Part shown: positions 31,994 through 39,717 of the stretch, piece after piece | Position numbering within the stretch: position 1 is the first letter of the stretch | How the letters are laid out: the number at the start of each line of letters is the position of its first letter | NCBI RefSeq assembly: GCF_015553355.1 | Contig: NZ_JADNGN010000019.1 | Coordinates: forward strand, 1 to 39,717 | Direction: 5' to 3' | From: Collinsella aerofaciens | Lineage (GTDB): Bacteria; Actinomycetota; Coriobacteriia; Coriobacteriales; Coriobacteriaceae | Length of the DNA stretch: 39,717 nt | The notes under the pieces: model-generated | Seen by the model: only the letters and a program-made list of their open reading frames with translations | Database searches by the model: none | What the model was told of the DNA's origin: nothing | Program-made: the position numbers and the translations under genes

Positions 31994-33037
31994 ATGTCGT
32001 TTGCCAAGTTCTTTAAAGACGCGCTGCTTCCCGTCGCCGTGTGGACGTGCGGCGTGCTGCTGAGCTGCTTTGTGCTGCCGGTCGCCGGCGCACCCGTTTC
32101 TATCGTGGTCGTGGCGGTCGGCGTGTCCTATATCTTTGGTATGCTCGGCATCGTGATCGAATACGCGCGCCGTCGTCGTTTTCTGCGCCAGCTGGAGCGT
32201 GCGGCCGAGGAGCTCGAGAGTCCCGCATGGGTGCAGGAGATGGTGCAATGCCCGACCTATGCCGAGGGCGAGCTCGAGTACGAGGTCTTGCGCCGGGTGG
32301 GCAAAGCCGCTTGCGACGAGGTTGCCGAAGGCCGCCGTCAGACCGATGACTATCGCGACTATATCGAGAGCTGGGTCCATGAGGCCAAGCTGCCCCTGGC
32401 GGCGGCCCATCTGATTTTGGAAAACCTGGACGGTAGCGAAGACGACCTGTCGCGCGTGGACGATCTGGCACGCGAGCTTGCCCGCGTGGAGCGCTATATC
32501 GACCAAGCTCTGTACTATGCGCGCTCGGAAGTCGTGGAGCGCGACTACCTGATTCGCCGCTGGGATCTCAAGACCTTGGTGACGGGCGCGATTAAAGCCA
32601 ACGCGCGCGAGCTTATCGCGGCGCACGTGGCGCCGGTGTGCGGGAACCTTGACTTTGAGGTCTTCACCGACGAGAAGTGGCTCGAGTTTATTCTGGGGCA
32701 GCTCATCCAGAACAGCATTAAATACGCGCGCGAGGACGGCGCGAAGATCGTGTTTTCGGGCGCGTTGCTGGACGAGGGCCTGGCAAGCGAGCGCATCGAG
32801 CTTACCGTTGCGGACAACGGCTACGGCGTGAGCGCGGCAGACCTGCCGCGCGTGTTCGAGAAGGGCTTTACCGGCGACAACGGCCGCACCACCAAGCGCG
32901 CAACGGGCATCGGCCTCTACCTGGTGGCGCGCCTGTGCTCCAAGATGGGCATCGACGTCACCGCGGCATCGGAGCCGGGCGAAGGCTTCGTCGTAACATT
33001 CGCTTTTTCAACGAACAAGTTCCAATACTTTGAGTAG
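31994..33037 (+). CDS. Intramembrane-sensing histidine kinase, BceS-like
   Basis: A 347-residue kinase. Two membrane helices at about 8-30 and 34-57 have almost no extracytoplasmic loop, the hallmark of BceS-type kinases that are read out through a partner ABC transporter. The phospho-acceptor is His129 in SWVHEAKLPLAAAHLIL (BceS-type 'W-V-H-E-x-K-x-P'). The N box is LIQNSIKYA, G1 VADNGYGV, F RVFEKGFTG and G2 ATGIGLYLVARL. No BceAB-like transporter lies in the window, which is unusual for the group, so the partner must be elsewhere or the sensor works alone. Confidence 0.88.
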   Translation: MSFAKFFKDALLPVAVWTCGVLLSCFVLPVAGAPVSIVVVAVGVSYIFGMLGIVIEYARRRRFLRQLERAAEELESPAWVQEMVQCPTYAEGELEYEVLRRVGKAACDEVAEGRRQTDDYRDYIESWVHEAKLPLAAAHLILENLDGSEDDLSRVDDLARELARVERYIDQALYYARSEVVERDYLIRRWDLKTLVTGAIKANARELIAAHVAPVCGNLDFEVFTDEKWLEFILGQLIQNSIKYAREDGAKIVFSGALLDEGLASERIELTVADNGYGVSAADLPRVFEKGFTGDNGRTTKRATGIGLYLVARLCSKMGIDVTAASEPGEGFVVTFAFSTNKFQYFE

Positions 33038-33082
33038 TCGTCGCGGTGTAACGTCCCGGAGCGTCATTCACGTTAAGACATA

Positions 33083-33140
33083 TATCCCAAACGGGATAAT
33101 TCCATCATGATGTGCTATGATTATCCCGTTTGGGATAATC
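33083..33140 (+). promoter_or_regulatory. hipBA promoter with two mirror-image HipB-type operators
   Basis: TATCCCAAACGGGATA (33083-33098) and TATCCCGTTTGGGATA (33122-33137, extending as GATTATCCC...GGGATAATC at 33119-33140) are exact reverse complements. Each has TATCC-N6-GGATA, like the E. coli HipB site TATCC-N8-GGATA. Their centres are 39 bp apart. The -10 box TATGAT (33116-33121), with an extended TGC in front, sits between them and overlaps the second operator. HipB bound there would block RNA polymerase, giving autoregulation. Confidence 0.82.
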
Positions 33141-33153
33141 ATAGGGGATTAGC

Positions 33154-33399
33154 ATGCAAGACTGGAATGAGCGAACGATTTTTGACCCAGCTGAACTCGG
33201 TGCATATTTGCGTGAGCGCCGGAAGAAGCTCGGTTATACCCAACGCGATGTGGCTGATTTCAACCAGTGCAGTTTGCGCTTTGTGAGCGAGCTTGAGCGT
33301 GGAAAGGCGGGTGCCAATCTTCGCCAAACCCTTCAAATCGCTAACAGCTTGGGGGTCGATTTGATCCTGAGGGAGAGGGGCGACGGTTCATGGCATTAA
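33154..33399 (+). CDS. hipB: HipB-like antitoxin / XRE repressor
   Basis: An 81-residue XRE-family helix-turn-helix protein. The DNA-binding core is LGAYLRERRKKLGYTQRDVADFNQCSLRFVSELERGKAGA, with the recognition helix following the QRDVA turn. It should dimerise and bind the two upstream palindromes and also inhibit the HipA kinase. AGGGGA lies seven bases before ATG 33154. Its last 10 bases overlap the hipA start, so the two are translationally coupled. It ends with a short GDGSWH tail. Confidence 0.88.
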   Translation: MQDWNERTIFDPAELGAYLRERRKKLGYTQRDVADFNQCSLRFVSELERGKAGANLRQTLQIANSLGVDLILRERGDGSWH

Positions 33400-34679
33400 A
33401 GGTTTATCGTGAGTATCGGGGAACGTTTGAGCTGGTCGGAGAATTTGAGAGGGCCGACCCCGTAAACGAGACGTTTGCATATGATGAGGGATATCTTGAA
33501 CGCGACGATGCTGCCGCACTCTCAGCTTCTCTTCCCTTGCGACATGACCCATATACCAGCAATGAGTTTTCGGCCTTCTTTTCGGGCATGCTTCCCGAGG
33601 GCCCGGTTCGGCATGAGCTGTCGATGCGTTTTCAAATCCCCCAGTCAGACTATTTATCGATGCTCGAGCGTTTGGGCGATGAGTGCGTTGGTGCCTTGAG
33701 GTTTCTCGGCGATGAGAAATCGAGCTACGATCCGGGCTATCGTCCTCTGCAAGACGAGGATTTTGAGGCACTTTCTAAGGCGGAAGTGTTTGAGATTGCA
33801 AATGATATGCAGGATTCGAGGCTGTCGTTGGCGGGCGCTCAGTCTAAAACCGGTTGGTTTTTACCGCGCGGTAAAGATGCAAAAAAGGCCGGGTCGGGGG
33901 ATTGGATGCTGCCGCTCGGCTCTGCCCCCTCGACTCACATAGTCAAGATTGCTTCAACTAAACATCCGGATTTGCCGTTCAACGAATTAATTTGCATGAC
34001 GGCAGCGTCTGCTGCTGGGCTTGAAATTGCCCGTTCAGAAGCTTCGGATACGATTCCTGGTGCGTTCTTTTCCGAGCGTTATGACAGAATCTGGAGCAAT
34101 GAGCCGCCGTCGATGAGCGGATTCGATGTGCCTCTGAGGCTGCATCAGGAGGATTTTTGCCAAGCGGTTGGCTGGCCTTCGTATATGAAATACGAGACAC
34201 GTCCCGATAGCTGCTATATGGTTCTTTGCGGCCGATTGATAAGAGAGCAATCGTCTAACGTAATTGCTGATACTCAAATGTTCGCTCGTCAGGTAATGGT
34301 CGATTATGCGTTGGGGAATTGCGACTCGCATCTCAAGAACCATTCGTTTCTTTATAGTCCGAGTTGGCGGGAAAAGAGGTTGGCCCCTGCATACGATATT
34401 GTCTGCACGACGATAATGGGATACGACCATAATCTTGGGATTGATATTGGGGATCACCGGGTGATCGATGGGGTGACTCCTGAAGATTTCGAATTCATGT
34501 CTCAAGATTTGCATCTACCACTCAAGATGATTAAGAACATCGCGGCGGAAGTGGCTGAAGGGGTGTCTGCCCAGCTTGCAGAACTTGCCTCTGCAACCGG
34601 AGATTTGGGTAGGGTCGCTCTGAAAATTCAGACGGACTCCGTTGAGAGAATGAGGGTTCTGGAGCAATTCTCAGTCTAA
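33390..34679 (+). CDS. hipA: HipA-family serine/threonine kinase toxin
   Basis: A 429-residue HipA kinase. Visible motifs: the Ser-rich loop LSLAGAQSKTG (about 147-157), the catalytic loop GNCDSHLKNHS (Asp312, Asn317; GN-x-D-x-H-x-K-N type), and the metal-binding LAPAYDIV (DFG-like). E. coli HipA phosphorylates glutamyl-tRNA synthetase and induces persistence; the target here is unknown. AT content is clearly higher than in the flanking genes and codon use differs, so the module was probably acquired horizontally. Length is normal with no frameshift, so it looks intact. A bidirectional terminator follows. Confidence 0.9.
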   Translation: MALKVYREYRGTFELVGEFERADPVNETFAYDEGYLERDDAAALSASLPLRHDPYTSNEFSAFFSGMLPEGPVRHELSMRFQIPQSDYLSMLERLGDECVGALRFLGDEKSSYDPGYRPLQDEDFEALSKAEVFEIANDMQDSRLSLAGAQSKTGWFLPRGKDAKKAGSGDWMLPLGSAPSTHIVKIASTKHPDLPFNELICMTAASAAGLEIARSEASDTIPGAFFSERYDRIWSNEPPSMSGFDVPLRLHQEDFCQAVGWPSYMKYETRPDSCYMVLCGRLIREQSSNVIADTQMFARQVMVDYALGNCDSHLKNHSFLYSPSWREKRLAPAYDIVCTTIMGYDHNLGIDIGDHRVIDGVTPEDFEFMSQDLHLPLKMIKNIAAEVAEGVSAQLAELASATGDLGRVALKIQTDSVERMRVLEQFSV

Positions 34680-34684
34680 AGCAA

Positions 34685-34713
34685 AGCGGGGCCACCGTAA
34701 TTGTGGCCCCGCT
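34685..34713. terminator. Bidirectional terminator between hipA and usp
   Basis: AGCGGGGCCAC (34685-34695) pairs perfectly with GTGGCCCCGCT (34703-34713) around a 7-nt loop. On the minus strand TTTGCTTT follows. Confidence 0.82.
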
Positions 34714-34769
34714 CTTGGAAGACTTGGGCACGCGGGCTTGCGCTCCGCGATGCGTTAGGCGTACGTTTG

Positions 34770-35207
34770 CTATTTCACGACCAAGATGTCGCAGTCGGTG
34801 TTGCGTAGCAGGAACGTCGAAATCGAACCCAGGAGCGCATACTTGATCGAGGACAGGCCGCGGGCGCCGCAGAGCACCAGGTCGGGCTTAACCACGTCGA
34901 GCATCTCGTCCTTGAGCGTCTCGCGAATGCGGCCGGCGCGAATCATGACCTCGACCTCGGGAATATCGGGATTGGCCTTGGCCTCTTCGAGCTGCTTGGC
35001 GATGGAGTTCTTAAATGCCTCCTCTAGGCCGTTGACCAGATCGACCGGATAGGAACCGGCGCTCTCGAGCGCCGTGGAATCGATAACGTGGCCGATGATT
35101 AGCTTGGCGCCGTTGTTCGCGGCGACCTTGATGGCGCGTGCGAGCACAAAATCCTGCTGCTCAGTACCGTCGAGTGAAACAAATACCTTGGTGTAGCCCT
35201 CGTTCAT
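34770..35207 (-). CDS. Universal stress protein (UspA family, ATP-binding type)
   Basis: A 145-residue cytosolic protein with the Usp alpha/beta fold. It starts with KVFVSLDGTEQQDFVLARA and has the nucleotide-binding motif G-2x-G-9x-G-S in GARGLSSIKYALLGSIS, so it belongs to the ATP-binding subgroup. It ends TDCDILVVK, as usual. AAGGAGGAA precedes the ATG. Usp proteins help survival under starvation and stress by mechanisms that are poorly known. It is divergent from uppP; the shared upstream region contains a GC-rich hairpin near 35228-35248 (GCACGGG/CCCGTGC). Confidence 0.92.
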   Translation of the reverse strand: MNEGYTKVFVSLDGTEQQDFVLARAIKVAANNGAKLIIGHVIDSTALESAGSYPVDLVNGLEEAFKNSIAKQLEEAKANPDIPEVEVMIRAGRIRETLKDEMLDVVKPDLVLCGARGLSSIKYALLGSISTFLLRNTDCDILVVK

Positions 35208-35455
35208 GGTTTCCTCCTTGGTCTATCGCACGGGCGCGGGGCCCGTGCATCGGGCGGGCGCGGGCGCGTTGGCCGCCGGACACTTTATCTTGTTGCAGTT
35301 ATACCCAAGGATTTGGGTTTGACCGCTCGCAATTCTGTGAACGGGCGAGTTTTTTGGTAAGGGTAGGCGCAGGCGCGCCGCCAACGGTTGATAATGGGAC
35401 ATCGCCCGCACCGTCCGCAGAACAATATCGGCGGGTGTCTAACGAGGGGGTCCCT

Positions 35456-36436
35456 TTGGATATTATCGAGCTTCTAAAATCTGCCTTCATGGGCCTGGTC
35501 GAGGGCATCACCGAATGGCTGCCTGTTTCGTCGACCGGTCACATGATCTTGGTGGACGAGTTCGTCAAGATGAACGTGAGCGAGACGTTCTGGAATATGT
35601 TCCTGGTCGTGATTCAGCTTGGCGCCATTTTGGCCGTCTGCGTCCTGTTCTTCCATGAGCTCAATCCGTTCTCGCCCAGCAAGGGCAAGGAGGGCCGTCG
35701 CGACACCTGGGTGCTGTGGGGCAAGATTGTGCTCGGCTGCATTCCTGCGGCGGCGATCGGTCTGCCGCTCAACGACTGGATGGAGGAGCATTTCTACAAT
35801 GCTCCCGTCGTGGCGCTGGCGCTCATTGTGTACGGCGTGCTGTTTATCGTGATCGAGAACTGGCGCGCGAGCAAGCGCGAGGAAATGGCCGTTGCCGGTT
35901 CGTTTGGTTCGCGTGCTGTGGTGTCGGGTGGACGTCCCGCCGGTGCGCACTTTGCGGCGCCCGCCGGGGCTACCGCTGAGGATGAGCGCGATGACGAGGA
36001 TCTGGACTTTGGTTCCATCACCACGCTCGAGGACCTGAGTTGGAAGACCGCACTGGGCATCGGATGCTTCCAGGTGCTCTCGCTGATTCCGGGCACGTCG
36101 CGCTCCGGTTCCACCATCATCGGCGGCCTGCTTTTGGGCTGCACGCGTTCGGTGGCGTCCAAGTTTACGTTCTTCCTGGCCATTCCTGTCATGTTTGGCG
36201 CGAGTGCGCTCAAGCTGGTCAAGTATTTCATCAAGGGCGGTACCTTTGGCGCCAACGAGGTCACCATCCTGGGCGTGGGCTGCGTTGTGGCCTTTGTGGT
36301 TTCGCTCATCGCTATCAAGTGGCTTATGGGCTTCGTCCGCCGTCACGACTTCAAGTGCTTCGGCGTCTACCGCATCATTCTGGGCATCGTGGTGCTTGCG
36401 TACTTCTTTGTTCTGGAGCCTATGCTCGGCCTGTAA
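35456..36436 (+). CDS. uppP: Undecaprenyl-diphosphatase
   Basis: A 326-residue integral membrane enzyme that recycles the cell-wall lipid carrier by dephosphorylating undecaprenyl diphosphate; it also confers bacitracin tolerance. The family signatures are EGITEWLPVSSTGHMI (about 17-32) and the second active-site motif LIPGTSRSGSTIIGGL. The start is TTG 35456, with CGAGGGGG (35443-35450) at five bases, which gives the standard N-terminus (M)DIIELLKSAFMGLVEG. An acidic, Gly/Ala-rich loop of about 50 residues (roughly 137-188) is inserted between membrane helices, longer than the usual BacA. Eight membrane helices otherwise match. Confidence 0.93.
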   Translation: MDIIELLKSAFMGLVEGITEWLPVSSTGHMILVDEFVKMNVSETFWNMFLVVIQLGAILAVCVLFFHELNPFSPSKGKEGRRDTWVLWGKIVLGCIPAAAIGLPLNDWMEEHFYNAPVVALALIVYGVLFIVIENWRASKREEMAVAGSFGSRAVVSGGRPAGAHFAAPAGATAEDERDDEDLDFGSITTLEDLSWKTALGIGCFQVLSLIPGTSRSGSTIIGGLLLGCTRSVASKFTFFLAIPVMFGASALKLVKYFIKGGTFGANEVTILGVGCVVAFVVSLIAIKWLMGFVRRHDFKCFGVYRIILGIVVLAYFFVLEPMLGL

Positions 36437-36568
36437 CTTGGTTGACGCTGCGCGGCGGCCGGAGTCGTGGTGTGATTTGCGTCGGTTTCCGCGCGGCTCG
36501 GTATACTGGTACGGCTCAAACTATGGCGCTGCCCGCAGGCGCGCCGTCCGTCAGATGAGGAGTCGCCC

Positions 36569-39469
36569 ATGACCCAGCCCTTGCCCTGGGAAAAGAACGC
36601 CGCGGTACCCGTGCCGCCCACGCCGGAACCCGTGCCGCTCGATGCATACACCGCCCCCGCTGCGCCGGAGCCCGAGCTCGTCCCGCTCGACATCTACGAC
36701 GCTCCCGCGCCGGCACCCAAACCCGCCAAGCCGCTCGTCGACATCGACAGCCTTAATCCCGCCCAGCGCGAGGCGGTCCTGACCACCGAGGGCCCGCTGC
36801 TGGTGCTCGCCGGCGCCGGCTCGGGCAAGACCCGCGTCTTGACCTTCCGCATCGCACATATGCTCGACGACCTGGGCGTTAAGCCCTGGCAGATCCTTGC
36901 CATCACGTTTACCAACAAGGCCGCGGCCGAGATGCGCGAGCGTCTGGCGGCACTCATTCCCAGCGGTACCCGCGGCATGTGGGTGTGCACCTTCCATGCT
37001 ATGTGCGTGCGCATGCTGCGCGAGGACGCTGACCTGCTGGGCTACACCGGTCAGTTCACCATCTACGATGACGACGATTCCAAGCGCATGGTGCGCGATA
37101 TTATGCAGGCGCTCGGTATCGAGCAAAAGCAATTCCCCATCAATATGATCCGCAGCAAGATCAGTTCGGCCAAAAACGCCATGATCGGCCCTGAGGACAT
37201 GCTCAAATCCGCCGACAGCCCCAACGACAAAAAGGCCGCGCAGGTCTACCTGGAGCTGGAACGCCGCCTGCGCGCCGCCAACGCGATGGACTTCGACGAC
37301 CTGCTCGTGCGCACGCTCGAGCTGCTGCGCACCCGCCCCGAGGTGCTCGACAAGTACCAAGAGCGTTTCCGCTACATTAGCGTCGACGAGTATCAGGACA
37401 CCAACCACGTCCAGTACGAGATCGCCAACCTGCTAGCCGCCAAGTACCAAAACCTCATGGTCGTGGGCGACGATGACCAGTCCATTTACAGCTGGCGTGG
37501 CGCCGACATCACCAACATCCTGGACTTTGAGAAGGACTTTAAAAACTGCAAGACCGTCAAGCTGGAGCAGAACTACCGCTCTACGGGCCATATCCTGAGC
37601 GCCGCCAACGCCGTGGTGCGTCACAACTCGCAGCGCAAGGACAAGCGCCTGTTTACGGCCGAGGGCGACGGCGAGAAGATCCAGGCCTTCCAGGCAAGCG
37701 ATGAGCGCGACGAGGGTCGCTGGATTGCCGGCGAGATCGAAAAGCTGCACTCCAAGGGTACGAGTTACGACGACATCGCCGTGTTCTACCGCACCAACGC
37801 CCAGTCGCGTATTCTCGAAGATATGTTTCTGCGCGCGGGCGTGCCCTACAAGATCGTGGGCGGCACGCGATTCTTCGACCGTGCCGAGATCCGCGACGTC
37901 ATGGCTTACCTCAAGATGATTGTGAACCCGGCCGACGAGATGAGCGTCAAGCGCGTCATCAACACGCCGCGCCGCGGCATCGGCTCCACCTCGATCCAAA
38001 AGATCGAGCGGCTGGCGCGCGACAACCGTTGCTCGTTCTTCCAGGCCTGCGAGATCGCAACAGCCGAGACGGGCATGTTTAGCGCCAAGGTGCGCAATGG
38101 CCTGTCGAGCTTTGTGTCGCTGGTGCGCGAGGGTCGCCGCATGGACGGCGAGCTCAAGGACGTCGTCGAGATGATTGTCGATAAGACGGGCCTGCTGCAG
38201 GCTTTCCGCGCCGAGGGCACCATGGAGTCCGAGAGCCGCGCCGAGAACATCCAGGAATTCCTGGGCGTTGCCGCCGAATTTGAGGAGACGCACGAGGATA
38301 TCGAGGGTACGCTCGAGAGCCTAGAAGAGTTGCGCGCGGCCGGTGTTGCCGACGTGCCTGCCGGTGCCGAGCCCGAGCCCGTCGTGGTGAGTGCGCCCGC
38401 GCCCGAGCCGGGGCCGTCCGCCCCGGCATCCTCGTTTGAGGCGCTCGTTGGCGCGCGTGATGCCGCGGGTTCCAATCCGCTCGACAGCCTGGCGGCCCCG
38501 GCGCTCTCGCCGCAGGATGCCCTGGCTGCCGCCATCGCGGGCAACGCCTATGCCGCGCCGACAGAGCTGCCGGCGGGTGCCGTACATGCCGACGAGATCG
38601 AGCGCACCTACGGCCCGCTCACCTGCAAGGCGCTGCCTGCACTCATGGAGTGGCTGGCTCTGCGCTCCGACTTGGATTCCCTGGCCGGCGAGACGCATGC
38701 CATCACTATGATGACCATCCACTCCGCCAAGGGCCTGGAGTTCCCGGCGGTGTTCGTGGCCGGCATGGAGGAAGGCATCTTCCCGCACGTGCACGACTTT
38801 GGCGGTAGTGACGATCCGGGCAAGCTCGAGGAGGAGCGCCGCTTGGCCTACGTCGCCATCACGCGTGCTCGCAAGCGCCTGTTCCTGACCTATGCGGCCA
38901 CGCGTCGCACCTACGGCTCGACCTCTGCCAATCCGCGCTCGCGCTTCCTCAACGAGATTCCGTTTGAGGACATCGAGTTTAGCGGTATCGGTTCTGCCGG
39001 TTTTGAGGGCACGGGCTGGGAGAAGCGCGGCGACCGTCACGGCACCTTTGGCTCGGGCATGGGCTCGGATATGTATGGCGGCAAGGTGTTTGGCTCGCAT
39101 ACGCGCTCGACCGGCGGCTCTGGATCGCGCAGCGGCTCGAGCTTCGATGACTTCTTTGGCGGCAGCACTTATGGTACCGAGCGCCATCGTGGGGTTTCGC
39201 CCGACGCCGGCCGTGTTGCCTCGACCTTTGGCTCGGGCGCGCCGCGAGCCAAAAAGTCGTCATCCAAGGTATCCCCGACGGTGGAGCGCAAGGTCGATCG
39301 CGCCAGCGCATCGCAGGACTTTGCCGCGGGCGATACCGTGAGTCATAAGACCTTTGGCACGGGCACCGTGATCTCGGTCGCCGGAGACATGATCGAGGTC
39401 CAATTCGAAAAGACCGGCCAGACCAAAAAGTTGATGAAGGGCTTTGCTCCAATTGTCAAGCTGTCGTAA
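36569..39469 (+). CDS. pcrA: UvrD/PcrA-type superfamily 1 DNA helicase
   Basis: A 966-residue ATP-dependent 3'-5' helicase for repair and replication-conflict resolution. Motifs: Walker A AGAGSGKT (81-88), TFTNKAAAEMRERL, DEYQDTNHVQY, GDDDQSIYSWRGAD, QNYRSTGHIL, MTIHSAKGLEFPAVF (about 714-728) and LAYVAITRARKRL. It is longer than the usual 720-780: a 55-residue Pro-rich N-terminus, an Ala/Pro-rich insert (about 590-675), a Gly/Ser-rich linker (about 809-905) and a terminal Tudor-like module (GDTVSHKTFGTGTVISV onwards, 918-966) that in PcrA/UvrD binds RNA polymerase. GAGGAG precedes ATG 36569. Confidence 0.93.
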   Translation: MTQPLPWEKNAAVPVPPTPEPVPLDAYTAPAAPEPELVPLDIYDAPAPAPKPAKPLVDIDSLNPAQREAVLTTEGPLLVLAGAGSGKTRVLTFRIAHMLDDLGVKPWQILAITFTNKAAAEMRERLAALIPSGTRGMWVCTFHAMCVRMLREDADLLGYTGQFTIYDDDDSKRMVRDIMQALGIEQKQFPINMIRSKISSAKNAMIGPEDMLKSADSPNDKKAAQVYLELERRLRAANAMDFDDLLVRTLELLRTRPEVLDKYQERFRYISVDEYQDTNHVQYEIANLLAAKYQNLMVVGDDDQSIYSWRGADITNILDFEKDFKNCKTVKLEQNYRSTGHILSAANAVVRHNSQRKDKRLFTAEGDGEKIQAFQASDERDEGRWIAGEIEKLHSKGTSYDDIAVFYRTNAQSRILEDMFLRAGVPYKIVGGTRFFDRAEIRDVMAYLKMIVNPADEMSVKRVINTPRRGIGSTSIQKIERLARDNRCSFFQACEIATAETGMFSAKVRNGLSSFVSLVREGRRMDGELKDVVEMIVDKTGLLQAFRAEGTMESESRAENIQEFLGVAAEFEETHEDIEGTLESLEELRAAGVADVPAGAEPEPVVVSAPAPEPGPSAPASSFEALVGARDAAGSNPLDSLAAPALSPQDALAAAIAGNAYAAPTELPAGAVHADEIERTYGPLTCKALPALMEWLALRSDLDSLAGETHAITMMTIHSAKGLEFPAVFVAGMEEGIFPHVHDFGGSDDPGKLEEERRLAYVAITRARKRLFLTYAATRRTYGSTSANPRSRFLNEIPFEDIEFSGIGSAGFEGTGWEKRGDRHGTFGSGMGSDMYGGKVFGSHTRSTGGSGSRSGSSFDDFFGGSTYGTERHRGVSPDAGRVASTFGSGAPRAKKSSSKVSPTVERKVDRASASQDFAAGDTVSHKTFGTGTVISVAGDMIEVQFEKTGQTKKLMKGFAPIVKLS

Positions 39470-39476
39470 TCCCGGC

Positions 39477-39606
39477 GGACCCGGGCGGGCGTATGGGGCA
39501 ACATCGCCTGCTCGGGCAGTCCTGCGCAAGACGGAGAGCACATTAAGTGCTCTCCTTTGCGTGCGGAACTCGCGATCGATGTTGCCCCATACGCCCGCCC
39601 GGGTCC
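39477..39606. repeat. 130-bp palindrome with perfect 30-bp arms
   Basis: The arm starting GGACCCGGGCGGGCGTATGG (39477-39506) is a perfect 30-bp reverse complement of 39577-39606. The centre is GGAGAGCAC-ATTAA-GTGCTCTCC (39533-39555). CGCAA/TTGCG also pair in between. It starts seven bases after the helicase stop. Architecture (outer arm, irregular middle, apical palindrome around an ATTAA loop) resembles the elements after hisF and purH, though the arm sequence is different. No coding signal is seen. Confidence 0.8.
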
Positions 39607-39717
39607 TTGGGTAACGTTGCTGAACGAGCGTTGCTCTGCCTCTCGCTTTTTGATCTGGAGAACCGGGTGGGCTGAATACTTAGACATGGCAAGGGGCTCT
39701 TCCGTTGCTGAACGGAA
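39607..39717. other. Window end: non-coding, small terminal hairpin
   Basis: No gene is supported. TTCCGTT (39700-39706) pairs with AACGGAA (39711-39717) around GCTG exactly at the window edge, so its context (terminator or repeat end) cannot be judged. Confidence 0.4.

Noticed and set aside
39343-39687. A minus-strand gene at the window end
   Set aside because: It overlaps the helicase C-terminus and the perfect 130-bp palindrome, and has no domain or ribosome-binding site.

Overview
The window looks like chromosome from a high-GC, Gram-positive gut actinobacterium of the Coriobacteriia, most likely Collinsella or a close relative. This is inferred from GC-rich codon use throughout, actinobacterial gene neighbourhoods (enolase - DivIC-like - Ppx/GppA), GTG/TTG starts, and the style of small palindromic repeats between genes. 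I could not run any search, so genus is an inference. There are no rRNA genes, phage modules, intact insertion sequences or CRISPR arrays.

Layout. 1-1384: the 3' end of a SIS-domain sugar isomerase/deglycase and a FrlC-like TIM-barrel epimerase, possibly part of an Amadori-product (fructoselysine-type) pathway. 1489-9661: a nearly complete histidine operon (hisZ-hisG fusion, D, C, B, H, A, F, I, E). It is interrupted by one strong hairpin between hisB and hisH and by a larger palindromic element between hisF and hisI. The missing step, histidinol-phosphatase, is supplied by a convergent PHP-family gene (9782-10693). 11023-16447: an orphan LarC C-terminal-domain protein, a YfcE-like phosphodiesterase, MazG, enolase, a DivIC/FtsB-like division protein and a Ppx/GppA phosphatase. 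16569-18232: a DUF4143 ATPase with 33-bp tandem repeats in its promoter region, and tRNA-Leu(UAA). 18264-25056: a membrane TPR-like protein, a lone PTS IIB with a VOC-domain partner, a DUF4342 - response regulator - histidine kinase operon, a MITE-like element, a small membrane protein, a metallophosphoesterase and GluQ-RS. 25057-34679: a possible small non-coding transcript, a DUF2207 membrane protein, a GNAT acetyltransferase, PurH, an unknown protein, a BceRS-like two-component system, and a HipBA module with two mirror-image operators. 34770-39469: a universal stress protein, UppP and a UvrD/PcrA-type helicase.

How the parts work together. The dominant theme is core anabolism (histidine from PRPP and ATP; PurH, which also recycles the AICAR released by HisF/HisH) with regulators and accessory genes between. 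The most distinctive layer is between the genes: several families of short palindromic elements recur. Two copies of one ~100-bp element, 21 kb apart, sit just after the stop codons of hisF and purH and differ by compensatory base changes in their stems. A third, 130-bp near-perfect palindrome follows the helicase gene. Three copies of a second hairpin family, and three of a third family built on a CTAGTCA/TGACTAG core, are also present.
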